Source: Ditylenchus dipsaci
Lineage: Eukaryota > Nematoda > Chromadorea > Rhabditida > Anguinidae
Length of the DNA stretch: 64,000 bases
Direction: 5' to 3'
Assembly: GCA_004194705.1 (NCBI GenBank)
Contig: SADC01000098.1
Span: 868,001 to 932,000, forward strand
Position 1 is the first letter of the stretch. Every line of letters starts with the position of its first letter. Below are positions 23,400-35,941 of this stretch, piece by piece. The position numbers were made by a program, and so were the translations under genes. Under the pieces are notes generated by a model. It did no database searches and was not told the origin of the DNA. It saw only the letters and a list, made by a program, of their open reading frames with translations.

Positions 23400-26300
23400 A
23401 TGTTTTTGTATAATTATCGTAGTTTTAAAATGTTCCTCTCTGATAGTCTTCAAAACAAAAGCATTTTCGTAGAATTTTAGTTTATTGTAGTTTCGAGAAC
23501 CATATATAGGCACAAATTAACATTTTAATCTAATTTAGTTATTGTCGAATGAATACAGAAACTCTGAATGTTCACTGATAAAAATGTTCCTCTCTTATAG
23601 ACGGCTCCTTGGCTCAAAATCGTGTTATTGGCATTGTGCTTTTGACGCGCTTTTGTAGAATTTTGATCAAATGTGGAGTTAATTTAACATGTGAGCTACA
23701 AATTGCGCAAGGAGAAGAGTGCGCCAAATCACTTTGCGACAATTCAATTTGGGCCGAAATTATATTCGGCAAATATTTGCTGAATATAGCCCCTCACACA
23801 TAATTCTGAGCAAAACGCTTGATCATAAATGCATTCAGAGAGTTTTTTTGCCCAGCTCCAGCAAGAAAAGTGTGATAAATCACTGAAAATGACCCAAAAT
23901 ACCCTAAAAACATCTATTCCTAAAGAGTGGGAGCGAAATATTTCTGACGAAATTTCAATTTTTTATCAGAAAGTATTTATAAATGTTTTCTTTATCGTGT
24001 TGAGAAGAAAAAAGTAGTTCGGGAGGTGATTTTGGGTCACTTTTCAAAAAATTTGAGTAAGAGGGGACCTATATAAGTACTGGGAGACCCGTCTATTAGA
24101 GCTTATGCGGTACGCTGTGATGAAAATCAAGAATCGAAAAATTTCATTTGGCGTAATTTTGGTTAGATTTTTGTTCAAATAAGAAAATGTAGAAGAATAA
24201 ACATTATGAGGTATTTATTTCAGTCAAAAAGAGCAATGTGAAATTAGAATAAAAAAATTCAAAACAAGTGCTGTGGAGCAGATGATTACACAAAAATGTT
24301 AAGAAATAAAACTTAAAAAACAAATGTTTTTTGTGTAAAAAAGAGTAACTTTAAAACATGTTTATGGTCTAAAAATTTGTAATTTGGAAAAAGGAACATT
24401 GAATAAGCTCAGCTCAACCCCTATTTAAATTTATAATTACAAAAAATCGTTATCACATTATTTTTACTGTTGCTCCGTATATTATGTAGAAATAGCGGGT
24501 GAACAAAAAGGCACTAGTTGAGCTCACCCGCATTGCTAAGAAACGTGATTTTGAATCAAGTAATGCTCAAAACTATCGATACTGAGCCCAAATCCCTGAA
24601 CCTTTTGAAAGAAGGAAAAATTACTGCTGAGGAGGCTACATCAGGGCTCCCAGATCTCCTTTTTTTGAATGGGCGCCTTCGAAATTTCTAATATTTCAAA
24701 GAAAACTGGACTATCTTTTACTCTCATCTTGTAAAGCAAGTCACAAAATTCATTTTTAGCGAAAGGTGGCACTGATCGATTTTCCGCCGTCAATTTTCCG
24801 CGGACAATTTTCCGGCGACCGATTTTTCGCCGACCAATTTTCCGCCGCCATAAGTCAATTTTATTTTCACAACAGACTTTCGTCTATTCATTCGTCTCAA
24901 TTGCTGGAAAATAGGGGCGTCGGTAAATTCATCCTCGATAAATTTATCCTCTGAATTTTTTACGTTACAGGTTCGAATTTTGTTAGTAGCAGACTATATT
25001 TTTCTTGAATAAGAGTCATAAATTAGTTCTTATAAGATCATTAAGCTCAAGGTGGGTAGAGGACCACGGGTAGAGGACCTCCCCTAATGAGTACCACCTC
25101 CTCACTAAAGTTTAAAATCATTGTACCATGTTCGCACAAAAAATGGCAGCGACAAATTGACAAGTACGCGGTCAGGCACTTGTTTACTTGGGGGGGGCAG
25201 CCTTTTTGGGTCAACTATGAATAGTGTTTAGACGTCTTCTAAGTAATTTTTATACGCTAAAACCAATAAAAAAGTTGTTTCCAAACAATTCCGTACTGAA
25301 AAATTAGGTTTTCAAAAAAAATTTGGTTACTAAAGATTGACCAACTGCCTTGGCCCCCAAGGTAAATAAACCAAAAAGGTACCTGAATACTCCAAAAATA
25401 CCAAAAAGATGGGATTTGAACATAGTTTTGTTGACTGGGCCTACCGCATAAAGAAACTCTGGTATGCATATATATTTATGCATCCAGAGTCACTTACGAG
25501 TGATTTGTGTCTAAGGTATGTGGGTGTGCGCATCTCAACCCCAAGCAACCAAGCCCCCTGCGCCCCTGAATTGACTGAGTTGCCGTGTTATTTTCTTATA
25601 TGTTAGAGATGCGCGCACTCACTTACCTTAAACATAATTCCGAGCAAGACTCTTCATCAAAAATACATATAGAGACCTTTTTGCCAAGCTCCAGTGACCA
25701 AAACGCGGTAGGATACCTTAATACCCGATATTTTAGCTTGGGGACCAAGGCAATCGGTCAACTTGTGGTAACCAAAATTTTTTTGAAAACCTATTTTTTA
25801 GTGCGGAAACTGTTTGGAAACTACTTTTTTTTATCGGTTTTAGCATATTGGGTATTTTTTTTGCATTAATTTACTGATACGTAAGATATTACTTCTCAGA
25901 TAATTTGATGTGTGATTTCTTCCAAAATGTTAGTAACTGACATGTTGAAGCTAAAAACAATCCGAAATACTCTAACATATACTTTTGTAGCGCTCATATT
26001 TCTATTTACTCCACACATACACTTTTCATTATTTAGAAAAGACTTTAACGAATGAAATTTGTTTGTCTTGTTTTTTTTGTAGTGAAGATCTTTGTTTTTT
26101 TTGCTAAATAAGGCTTTTGCATTTTTTTATTTTAAGCACTCATTAAAAATACTCCCTCCTTATGTTAACTGAATTTTAGTGTCGGTTTTCATACAACCAA
26201 ATGGTGGATTATTGAAAACAAGATATATCTCTCGCGGTACGAACCAAGACAAGTGTAAATTCTGGTACAGCATGCCCATTTTGTGAGAAAAAATGCTGAT

Positions 26301-26515
26301 ATCTTTTTGATATTCGCACTCTGCGCACAATTTTAAAAACCTTTTTGTCTCGACACGAAAGCATAAAAATTCTTTATCTTTTTATGCAGCCCACCTTTTT
26401 AGATTCTGTAAGCAGAAATTTGTAGTAAAGGAATAGGGCTATCTTTCAAGTGGTTGTCTTTCCAGTTATACCTGAATTAAGACGAAAATATATGTGAAAA
26501 AGATGGGCCTTGATG
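23400..26515. other. Repeat mosaic without genes
   Basis: 23800-24085 carries pieces of two dispersed modules (GATCATAAATGCATTCAGAG; GGAGGTGATTTTGGGTCACTTTTCAAAAAAT). 24775-24860 is a short degenerate tandem of ATTTTCCGCCG(A/G)CCA units. 25385-25870 has inverted copies of the CGCGCATCTC / CTTACCTTAAACATAATTCCGAG module around GCATCTCAACCCC. I see no supportable gene. Confidence 0.5.
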
Positions 26516-26521
26516 TTAAAA

Positions 26522-28840
26522 CCATGGAACGCAAAAGCGGCAAAACGACAAGAAAACGGCAAAATTCCCTTGGCGTTTCGTTTTTTCAAGAACGGCAAAA
26601 AAACGGCAAATTTCTCGAGAGAAAATTTTGCCGTTTTTTAATTCATTTTGCCGTTTTTTTGCCGTTTTTCAAGTTTCGACATCAAGCGCTTATGTTTTGC
26701 TGGTTTTTGATGTCTCTGATTTATATTTTATCGAGAATTAACACTTTCAGACCTTCCATACACTAATCAACAACACAACCAGTAATATTCAAACGGTTAA
26801 ATCGAAAAAGAATGCTAATAAAACAATTAGTATTAACCTGGAGCATGGGATTCTCATTGTGTTCCTGTTCTCACGCATTTTAATTTATAATCACATACAC
26901 ACACATATTTATTTTCAGGTAAATTCCGATGATTCAAGTTGGATGCAAGCTTCAGCTGGGCCAGCAAGACTGCAAATGATATGAATCAGCTAGTAGGATG
27001 ACGGTATGCTGGTGGGCTCTAACCTTCCTTCACTTTTACAGCTCTATACCTCAAGAACAACAGTAATTACTTGCGGTTCAGGTTCTCCAGTCAGGTAGAT
27101 TTTTCTTTTGTGAACAATTTATAATGTGACTGCAAACTGCCTGACAAAGTCACAAGCAAATGTAAACTCGAAATCATGACGTGGCCACACACGTACATTT
27201 TGAGAAACCTCTTGACTTTGTCGACTGTATGTGGTCACAGTGTCACTTTCTATGTGCCTTCGTGCTCCACCCCAGGACAGTATGGCTAGGCCTAAGTAAC
27301 ATAACTGTCGGAGTACGTTAACTTGCTACAAGAGGCTGCCTAGCGAAAGTGGTTATAAGCCGCATACTATTTACCGTAATCACCTGCAGAATTTCATATT
27401 ACTAATTTTCAGGTACAACGGGTCCTATTTAGGTATCATGTTCTTATTAAGAAAAATTCTCTTATGGTCTTTTGTGGATCAGCAATTCAGTTCATGAACG
27501 AACGTCCGCTCTTGTGTCTAAATTGTTCAGATCTTGCTATATGATACTCAGGTAGTCGCTATATTAGTCACTTCATGGGACACTAAAATCAAGACAGCCG
27601 AGTACTGTACTATAGAGGACTAGATTTCTGTGAACGAACGTCAGAGACCTGAACAATTTAGACACAGGAGCGTAAGTTCGTTCATGACCTGAATTGCTGA
27701 TCGATAAAAGACAGCAAAGGAAAATTTTATACACGAGAATAAGATACCTGAATGACCCATTGTACCTGAAAATTATTGATTTAGATTCAGCGCACGACCA
27801 AATGGTGAAATAGTATGCGGCTTATAACCACTTTCGCTAGGCAGCCTCTTGTATCAAGTTAACGCACTCCGACAGATATGTTACACAGGCCTAGCCATAC
27901 TGTCATGGTCATGGAGCACGAAGGCACATAGAAAGTGACACCTCGACCACATACATACCGACAAAGTACAGATTTTTCCACAGATCAAAATATACGTGTT
28001 AGGCAATACCTTGAGTTTGGTACTACAGCCGACTCTCGATTTAACATGCATCCTGGGACCAACCCAGCCATATGTTAAATCGGGGGTAATTTGACGAAGT
28101 TTATTATTGAAGGCACCGGCTCAGCTATATGTTAAATCGGGGGTGTATGTTAAATCGACCGTATGTTAAATCAAGAGTCGACTGTACATTTGTTGGTGAC
28201 TTTGTCAGGTGGTATGCAGTCTCATTGCATGCCCAAAAAAAGTAAAAATTGTTCTCAAAAGTATAATTTACCTGACCGGAGAACCTGAAACACAACTAAT
28301 TACTGTTGTTCTTGAGTTATAAAGCTGTAAAAGTAAAGGAAGGTTAGAGCTCACCAACATTCGCTTGTCCAACTATTCATGTCCTTTGCAGTCTTGCTGG
28401 CCCAGCTGAAGCTTGCATCCAACTTGAATCATCGGAATTTACCTGAAAATAAATATGTGTGTGTATGTGATTATAAATTAAAATGCGTGAGAACAGGAAC
28501 ACAATGAGAATCCCATGCTCCAGGTTAATACTAATTGTTTTATTAGCATTCTTTTTCGATTTAACCGTTTGAATATTACTGGTTGTGTTGTTGATTAGTG
28601 TATGGAAGGTCTGAAAGTGTTAATTCTCGATAAAATATAAATCAGAGACATCAAAAACCAGCAAAACATAAGCGCTTGATGTCGAAACTTGAAAAACGGC
28701 AAAAAAACGGCAAAATGAATTAAAAAACGGCAAAATTTTCTCTCGAGAAATTTTGCCGTTTTTTTGCCGTTCTCAAAATTAATTCTTTTTTAAAAAATTT
28801 TGCCGTTTTCTTGTCGTTTTGCCGCTTTTGCGTTCCATGG
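26522..28840. mobile_element. 2.3-kb foldback element with TTAAAA direct repeats
   Basis: The ends CCATGGAACGCAAAAGCGGC and GCCGCTTTTGCGTTCCATGG are inverted repeats, flanked outside by TTAAAA at 26516-26521 and 28841-28846, which suggests a TTAA-type target duplication. The arms of about 1.05 kb stay matched throughout: the AAAACGGCAAAAT-rich start, CAAGTTGGATGCAAGCTTCAGCT, AGGCTGCCTAGCGAAAGTGG and GAACGAACGT. They enclose a spacer of about 100 bases near 27540-27640. No transposase frame is visible. The right arm alone carries a later insertion at 28024-28186. Confidence 0.92.
28024..28186. mobile_element. Pogo/Tigger-like MITE nested in the 2.3-kb foldback
   Basis: The ends TACAGCCGACTCTCGATTTAACAT and ATGTTAAATCAAGAGTCGACTGTA are inverted, with TA at the borders and several internal ATGTTAAATCG repeats. 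CAGTCGA(A)CTC ends with TA duplications are typical of pogo/Tigger non-autonomous elements; that assignment is inference. A partial relative (CAGTAAACCCTCGATTAAATGG) is at 28954. Confidence 0.75.
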
Positions 28841-28849
28841 TTAAAACCA

Positions 28850-31160
28850 ACCTTAGAGTTTATGTTAAAATCAAATAAACTCAATTCAACGGCCCCTCGA
28901 TTTTATTTAAAAATAACATGGTAAGCTATTAATGACTACAAGCAAAATTATTACAGTAAACCCTCGATTAAATGGCGCCACTTGGGACCAGACGTAGGGC
29001 CGTTAAATCGAGGCAGTCTAATCGAGTTTATCGTTACAAAAATGTTTAAGAGGGCCGTTGATTTTTGTTTTAACTTAAAGTTATCCGGAATAACAACTAC
29101 TTGAAAGATAGGCTTACTCCTATTCTAAATCATGCTGTTTACACAGGGTTCGTAATCGTCCTTTTTAAAAAGATATGTCCTTTTTATGCTTTCGTGTCGA
29201 GACTAAAAAGTTTTGGTTGCAGTATAGACTCCACCCCCCCCCTTACGCAGAGTGATCGAATGGAGGAGATAACTTCATATTCGTGTTTCTCGACTTCGAT
29301 TTTATGAGAAAGCCGCGTGTTTTTTTGATTCTGAGAAAAAAAAATTTCGAACCACAGCGGCTTTCTCATGAAAGGTATCATGGTTTTTTAGTCAAATTTG
29401 GAATTAAAAATTGGCGCCTTTTTCAAAATTGGCGCCTTTTTAATTTTACAGGGAATAAGGGCTGTATTGGGAGGGGAAGGAATAAAGGGGGCTACTTTTA
29501 TATCAGAACAATAGAAAAGTAAATATATGTATTCTTCAACTGCCTCAGCATGTTTTTCAACTGGTCCGTGGCAAAAAGAGACTCTATATGCATTTTATGA
29601 TCAAGAGTGCTTCTCGGAATCATGTCTAAGGTAAGTGAGTGCGCGCATCTCTTACTCTCAAGCCCCCTGCGCCTCCGAAGGGGCGCAGGGGCTTGAGAGT
29701 TATTATTATTTTCTCAGAATCAAAAAACACGCGGCTTTCTCATGAAATCGGGGTCGAGAAACACGAATATGAAGTTATCTTCTCCATCCGATCACTCTGC
29801 TTCGGGGGAGGGGGATTCTATACTCAAGCCAAAGTTTCTAAAACTCAAACTTTGAGAGTCTTTATTTCTGTACAGAACAATATATCAGCTTTTTTCGCTC
29901 TACCAGAATCTCCACTTGTCTCGGTCTTTACTGGGAGGGATATACGGAATATATACGGATAACGTATTTCCTTTGCAGTCAACTCCATCCATAGTGTACA
30001 CCCGGTTCCGATCTGGTTGGCCACCACACAGTCAACTTCCTCCATAGTAACACGGGCGGTAATTAGAGGAAATACGGTAGTTCCAATAATCCATATGATA
30101 TATAAAGTTATGCAACTCAACTTTTTTGATCTTACAGTACAAACTCGCAAATCGCAACTCTTTTCCGAAAAAATACGTATTGAAAAAACCGTTCGAGGAA
30201 ATTCTATTTTCATTAGAGGTAAAGAATTCATTTTGATTTTCGAAAAAAATCGAATTTAGTGTCTGGTGGGAAAAAGTATAAAAAAGTGAGTTGGAATAAC
30301 GTACACTGCATGCACATTGCCCTACTTTAAAGAAAAATTCGAAAAAGACTTCAAACCAACCGTTCTCTGTGTTTAGGTAGCAAGCAAGAGCATATGCAAA
30401 AAATGTCGATGGAGAAACTTTTTCAAATGAAATAGAAAACTGCATCATGAAAGTGACAAAATGCGTCTATTATAGAATACCTCGAATTTTTTGTGACCCA
30501 AACAATTTGATGGACACCTTTAAAATAACTTTTCTGGTGACATTTGGAAGATCCGTGCCTTTCCTGTTTCATGGTTGGCTTTCATTTTAAAGTTTTTTAA
30601 TTTTTCTTTTCAAAATTAGTCAATTTTGGAGGTTCTTACTGCCTTTCCATTGGCTTTCCTCTGGTTTCCACTAGGCTTTTTAATGCTTTTTAAGAAACTT
30701 TACGGCATTTAAAAATCATTTTAATCAAAAAGGTTACATACACAATACTTTTTTCGCAAAAAAAACTCAAAAAAGAGCGAGTGTCTTAATTTGGTGTGTA
30801 AAATATTGTTTATTTTAAGCGTGTAACCTTTTTTCGAGCTTCGTGCTTTATTTATTCGAAAATATTTTATTGTTTTTGCTCTTTGTACTTTTCTAGCTAA
30901 TAACGATGAGCTATATAATTTAAAAATGACTAGTTCTTTTTTGTTTCCGGCTAGAAAATATAAGTGGCTTATAAGCTGTCTTGTAAGCATGACCAACACA
31001 GTATTTTTTAATACTCTATTTATGACTAAGAACACCAAATAATAAGCAAAGATAATAATAAAGTAAAATATAACACACAATTTCCTGGATTATATGTAGA
31101 TATGATATTATCCTTTGACACGCATGATTCACACAATATAGGGACTAAATTGCAGCTTAA
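28850..31160. other. Repeat region with a foldback at about 29145-29880
   Basis: 29183-29345 and 29703-29865 are inverted copies (GATCGAATGGAGGAGATAACTTC, CGAGAAACACGAATATGAAG, AAAAACACGCGGC). Between them is a CGCGCATCTC module with a G/C palindrome (CCCCTGCGCCTCCGAAGGGGCGCAGGGG). 30063-30079 is a lone TAGAGGAAATACGGTA end. A 138-codon minus-strand frame at 30448-30032 has no recognised domain and no clear splice context, so I do not call it a gene. 30460-31150 shows nothing I can name. Confidence 0.55.
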
Positions 31161-31162
31161 CG

Positions 31163-33305
31163 TTACTTTTTCACAACATATGACTCTTCTCTGATTGCTT
31201 TAAGGTAGGGATAGAATGTGGCTTCCGAGTTGCATAGATCGTAATTACACACGCACCGGAATACAAACTCAATTGCTGTATCCGGCTTGAAGCCAATAAA
31301 TCGGCTGAAGTCGTAACGCTGGAAAAAGTTAAATTTTCAATAGATAAAAAAGATTTTGAAGAGTTACTAACTTCATATATGCAAACACTCAAAATTTTGT
31401 AGTGCTTTTCGTTGAGTCCAAATGCAGCTTTGTAAGCCATAACACCATCATTTTCAGGCCCCAAACCAAATCTTGTGCCATTTTTGTGATCGTGTTTGTG
31501 TAGAATGTTAGGCACAAGCGAACAGTAACGCCAAGTATCGTTCTGCTTGATGCTTGTGTGGCCCTGAATAATAAATGAGTTATTAAGGCTCAATTTTATC
31601 AGTCAATCAATCATAGAGGACGAATTTTACATGAGATTAATTTAAAGGTCGGATAAGTCGGGTGTCGAAATCGTTGGTGAGAAGTCAGAAATCAGTAGTT
31701 AATCATTTGTCTTTTATTTAAAAATTTTTCGACCTTTTTTCTTGCAAAATAAACATAATCAAAATGAATTGAAAACGAAAAATTTGATTCAAAACTTTTT
31801 TCAAAAATGTGACTGTTTTTGTGTCACCCTGTATATGTCATGTTTGAAGATTTATATGACACTAGCGCCTAAATTTTTAAGCGTTATTGATTTTCCACTG
31901 ATTTCGTATATAAAATTTCGCTTAACCTTCAAACGCCAAACAGGAATAAATTTAAACCAACCCCCCCCCTAAACTTTGACAAGATGGTTTTAGGCTTTTG
32001 CGCATTAAGAATATCTGCTGTTTTAGATCTAGGCAGCACAGCTCAAGTGCTATCTATCCCGTTAAAAAATTTTCATTAAGCATTTAAAAATTATTATTAT
32101 ACTCACTTTATGGAGTCAGACCTCCCTGCCAAACAGGGGTCGACTTTGACCCCTAATTTGTCTTCGCCTTGTTTTTAACTTTCCAGCTTGAACTTATATT
32201 ACCGTTTGTTCAGAATTTTGTGCTAAAAATTATATAATCAAAAAAGTCTAAAAAACTTTATATAGTGTTTTATTTAGGGTATTAATTGTTGGAGACCTCA
32301 CAGTTTAGAGTTTTTGTAGTTATTTGTTCGCATCTTTATATTTACATGAAAGTGAAATGCATGTAATTTGTTTACTAAAGTGCTTATCGAATGCAGAATT
32401 AAACAAGCTTTTAAATAAATGCTAGTTCACTTAAATAAGTATCGCAAAACATGCAAAAAATTTCTTTAAAGTTAGTTAAAACTGTTTTTTTGTTACACAT
32501 AGTTTTTAAAAAATTCTAATTTTTACATGTTTCACGACCAATGATCAAAACAAACTTGTATTTCTTTCAAATTTCGTCAAATTCTGCACCATATGAATAC
32601 TTTTGTACATCAAAATTACATATAAATCAAAAAATACGAGTGAATCGAAATAACTCAACTAAAACAACTTCAAACTGCACGTTGTGAGACAATAGATACC
32701 CTAAATGTACCGTAAAATATACATTTTCAAAGAAAATGTCTTATCTTGTTAAGCATGAAATTCTGAACAAAGTAGTAAATAAATACAAACCATCTTTTAA
32801 GTGTTAAATGTAAATTATGTTAGGGGGTCAAATTGACCTCTGTTTGGCAGGGAAGTTTGAAAATTTATTTGGCGTTTGAAAGTTAATATCTCTTTTTACA
32901 ACTAATTAGAAAAACCCACATTTTTAAAATTTTAGTGAAAATATGAGATTCTACACGGTACTGCTGTAACAGTAACTTTATTTTAGACAAGTTGTTAAAA
33001 AAGCAAATTTATTATGTAAATAAAAAGCTATGCCGTAGTCTGAATATATTGCCTTTTCGCCATAAACTAAAAAAGGAAACTCAATCTGCCAGCTAACTTA
33101 GTCATTCTGACTCAGTCATTTATGCCCAGAAAGCTTTTTAGCTGTCTTAAAAAGTCTATGACACTTTAGTTAAGTTCCAATTTTTTTGAGCAAAAAGAAA
33201 TTCTTAGTGAAAATAAGTAAAAAGACTCACATTCACTGTCTCATAGCAGCTCAAAGCATCTGCAGTGCACAGCAAAGACATTAAACAGAGCGGTAAAAAA
33301 AGCAT
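31163..33305 (-). CDS. Secreted Ly6/three-finger (CD59-like) protein, 3 exons
   Basis: Exons: 33305-33231, 31563-31372, 31318-31163, all phase 0, about 140 residues. The start is the Met of MLFLPLCLMSLLCTADALS, a clear signal peptide. Further Mets lie upstream in frame, but they would put about 40 hydrophilic residues before the hydrophobic segment. The mature part begins SCYETVN and contains six cysteines: SCY, RYCS, SVCIYE and the C-terminal cluster FRCVCNYDLCNS. That cluster matches the CxCxxDLCN ending of the Ly6/uPAR superfamily, whose members bind receptors or channels outside the cell. No GPI-type hydrophobic tail follows (the end is REESYVVKK), so the protein is probably soluble. The fold normally uses eight or ten cysteines, so this is a reduced variant. 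The first intron (1.67 kb) holds a foldback; the second is 53 nt. Confidence 0.82.
32120..32865. repeat. Foldback in Ly6-gene intron
   Basis: The left end CTCCCTGCCAAACAGGGGTCGA...TGACCCCTAA mirrors TTAGGGGGTCAAATTGACCTCTGTTTGGCAGGGA on the right. The inner TTGTTCAGAATTT / AAATTCTGAACAA match continues the arms. About 550 AT-rich bases lie between. Confidence 0.75.
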
Positions 33306-33430
33306 TTTACACTTTATGTAGCAGAATAAATTTTGGCTTTGAGGTTGGTCTTCACTGATAACTTTCTCTGGTTCTTCTAGTCGCGGTTTGAGGAAAGCCA
33401 TTTTATCTGGAGCTGTTAAAGATCCCAAGA

Positions 33431-35940
33431 TTTTACTAAAAGCATCATAAATTTAACAAAGAGCTTTTAACTTAAGTATGAATAAATTCAGGGTTCGAAA
33501 TGAAAAATTTTGAAAAAAGAACATTTGTGTGAAAAAGGAGATTTTGACCATTTTTGATGAAAAAGGGTCATTTTATCCAGTGCTTATTGCTGTTTTTAGC
33601 GAAAAAAACGATTTGACTAAAAACTTCAAAAATAAAAAAGATTTTGGTCCCAAAAAAGGACAAATGTTTTTAAAAAGGACGATATCGACCCTGAATAAAT
33701 TGCCGACAATTTTTTGTGATTAAGTATAAAAAAATTTTGGTAATCTATTTTTTTGATTTGGTTTACTACCAAGCTACAGTGTACCAAAAAATAGTTTCTT
33801 TCTTCGTTTTGGTGGTAACTCGTTTATTGTGGCATATTTCAGCTTTTTGTCATTTTTATGTAATTTTGATTTTGATGTCTCTATAAAAAAATAAGAGCTT
33901 ATGATTAGAGGCTGTGCAGTAAGCTCAATTGAAGAAACTAAGTGGCTATTTTTGAAATGACAAATCCAGTATATATTTTTGCCTGGGCCTACCTTGTTGT
34001 TTAAAAAAAACTTTATTTGGCGTGTATTCATAGGACAACAAACGAAACATTTGCTTGAAAAATATTCTTTAATTTACTTTTTTTCATAGATCCTCGACCA
34101 ATCATTCATTGTATTCGGACTGCATTTGCATGAAAAAATGGGCGCAAATGTGGTCATGTTGCGGATAATAAATGCCTGTATAATAACAGACGAACCGATT
34201 CAAAAACAACAGGGCGAAGAATGACCAGATTTGACACTAGATCCGAATATTTAGTTAAGCGTAAAGTAATATGTTAAAATTAAAATGGGCATAACTTATA
34301 GTAGAATTAAAAACAATGATATAAATTTGCTCTGACATCTCTGAGTTAAGACATAAAATACGCTTCCAAATGAACTTTTTTAGCATCGAGTCTAATTGAG
34401 GAGTAAATGGTCTATTTTGTCCCGGGCATTTTGGCTATGCCATTTCAACCGGGGCATTATAGCTTTGAAATTTTGCACTAAAACGCCTAAAGGGCCCCTA
34501 AATAAAGCCAATTGGTGAGGAAGGATGGTAAATAGCGTATTTTTCCCGGCTTCGGTGCAAATTCCGCCGCCAATATGCCCGGGACAATAACGGCTTAGCC
34601 TCGATAGAAAAGAATTGGAGACGCTTTATATACTGGAAAAATTTGTCATTTCGGAGAGGGGCTAATCAATATTTCTGTAAATTTTTTTTGTGTTCTAATA
34701 AAAATACTAAAATATATATTTATGTAATTCCTGATTGAAAAATGTTCAAGCTAAATGCTTAAAAAGATTTGAAAAATTCAAAAAAGCTAAAGTAAAAGCA
34801 CTAGTCCGAAAATAAGTAATAACATGCAAGAGGTGTTTTATAAAGCTTGTCTAAGCCCCACCCCTTGGTATATTACAGCATGAACTATTCCAGCATACAG
34901 GACTAGTATCTTCATCTTTGCTATTACTAAAAATTAGTCGACCTATTTTTGTAGCTACATGAAAATGTTACTCATTTGTAGTGGTTTCCTGTTTTTTTAA
35001 AGTACTTTTATGGCAGGGCTAATGAGCAAGTAAGTGATTAGTTACACAAATGATTCTAGGGATGAAAAAGGCTTTGCAGAAGTGTAAAGGAATATTAGCA
35101 AACGCCGTTATGCTTTTGCTACTTCTATAAATTAATTATAAACATTTGCAATCATATAAGTTTTAAATGCAAAAAAAAATCACCAAATACATAAATATAA
35201 TTTTAAAAATCTCTAGTGAGAAAGCGAATTTTGTGTAGATACCTGTGTTTTTGAAATCGAAACTCAGAAACAAGGCAAAACTCAAGCTTAGCAAACTAAA
35301 ACACCGTTATATGAAGTTTCAATACTTTCTAACTCAAATTTCTGCACTGAAAAAAGCGTAATTTTCTAGAACTCTTCGAAATTAAATACAGCCATTTTGA
35401 CCTAATTTTTCAATTTGAGATTAATAGTCTCAAACGGAAAGGCACAAGCTTTAAAAACACTTCTTTTTACTGCGTTTTTACAAATTTGAATTAGTTGAAA
35501 TTAAAAAAAAGTAATGTAAAAACTAAAAGATTTTTCAAAAAAATATGTTTTGTAAAAGTTACAGTTAAAAATTTTCCCTTGTCACCTTTTGAAAAAAGGA
35601 AATTCTAGCATACAAAAACAACGGTATAAATCTTCTTGGCATGTATTATACATTTGAAAGCTTAGCTAATGCCTTACTCATTAAAAAAATTGACGGTACT
35701 AAAATACAGACTCCCCAATTAACTTTTAAAAAGAGTTTTAGACACCATAAAGCGCATCAAAAGCACCTCAGAATGTCAAATAAGATCTAACTTGGAAAAG
35801 GACTAAAAAACTTTATTCAAGTAACTAAAAAATTATTTTTATGTTGAATAATTTCAATTTCCGTTAGTCAAATGTCCTTTTTTATGTCAAATCGAAGGTT
35901 TGATAAACACTTGCTCATGTCACTTGCATTTACATCTTTA
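33431..35940. other. Intergenic, no gene seen
   Basis: This is AT-rich DNA between the divergent ends of the Ly6 and PBX genes (both on the minus strand). I see only short open frames with no splice partners. 34400-34590 contains two short GC-richer patches (GTCCCGGGCATTTTGGC / GCCAATATGCCCGGGAC) that form an inverted pair. Nothing else can be supported. Confidence 0.5.
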
Positions 35941-35941
35941 T

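Noticed and set aside
30032..30448. 138-codon minus-strand frame (FFAYALACYLNTENGW...)
   Set aside because: No recognised domain, Phe-rich as expected of random AT-rich DNA, and it runs into a solo TACGGTA repeat end.
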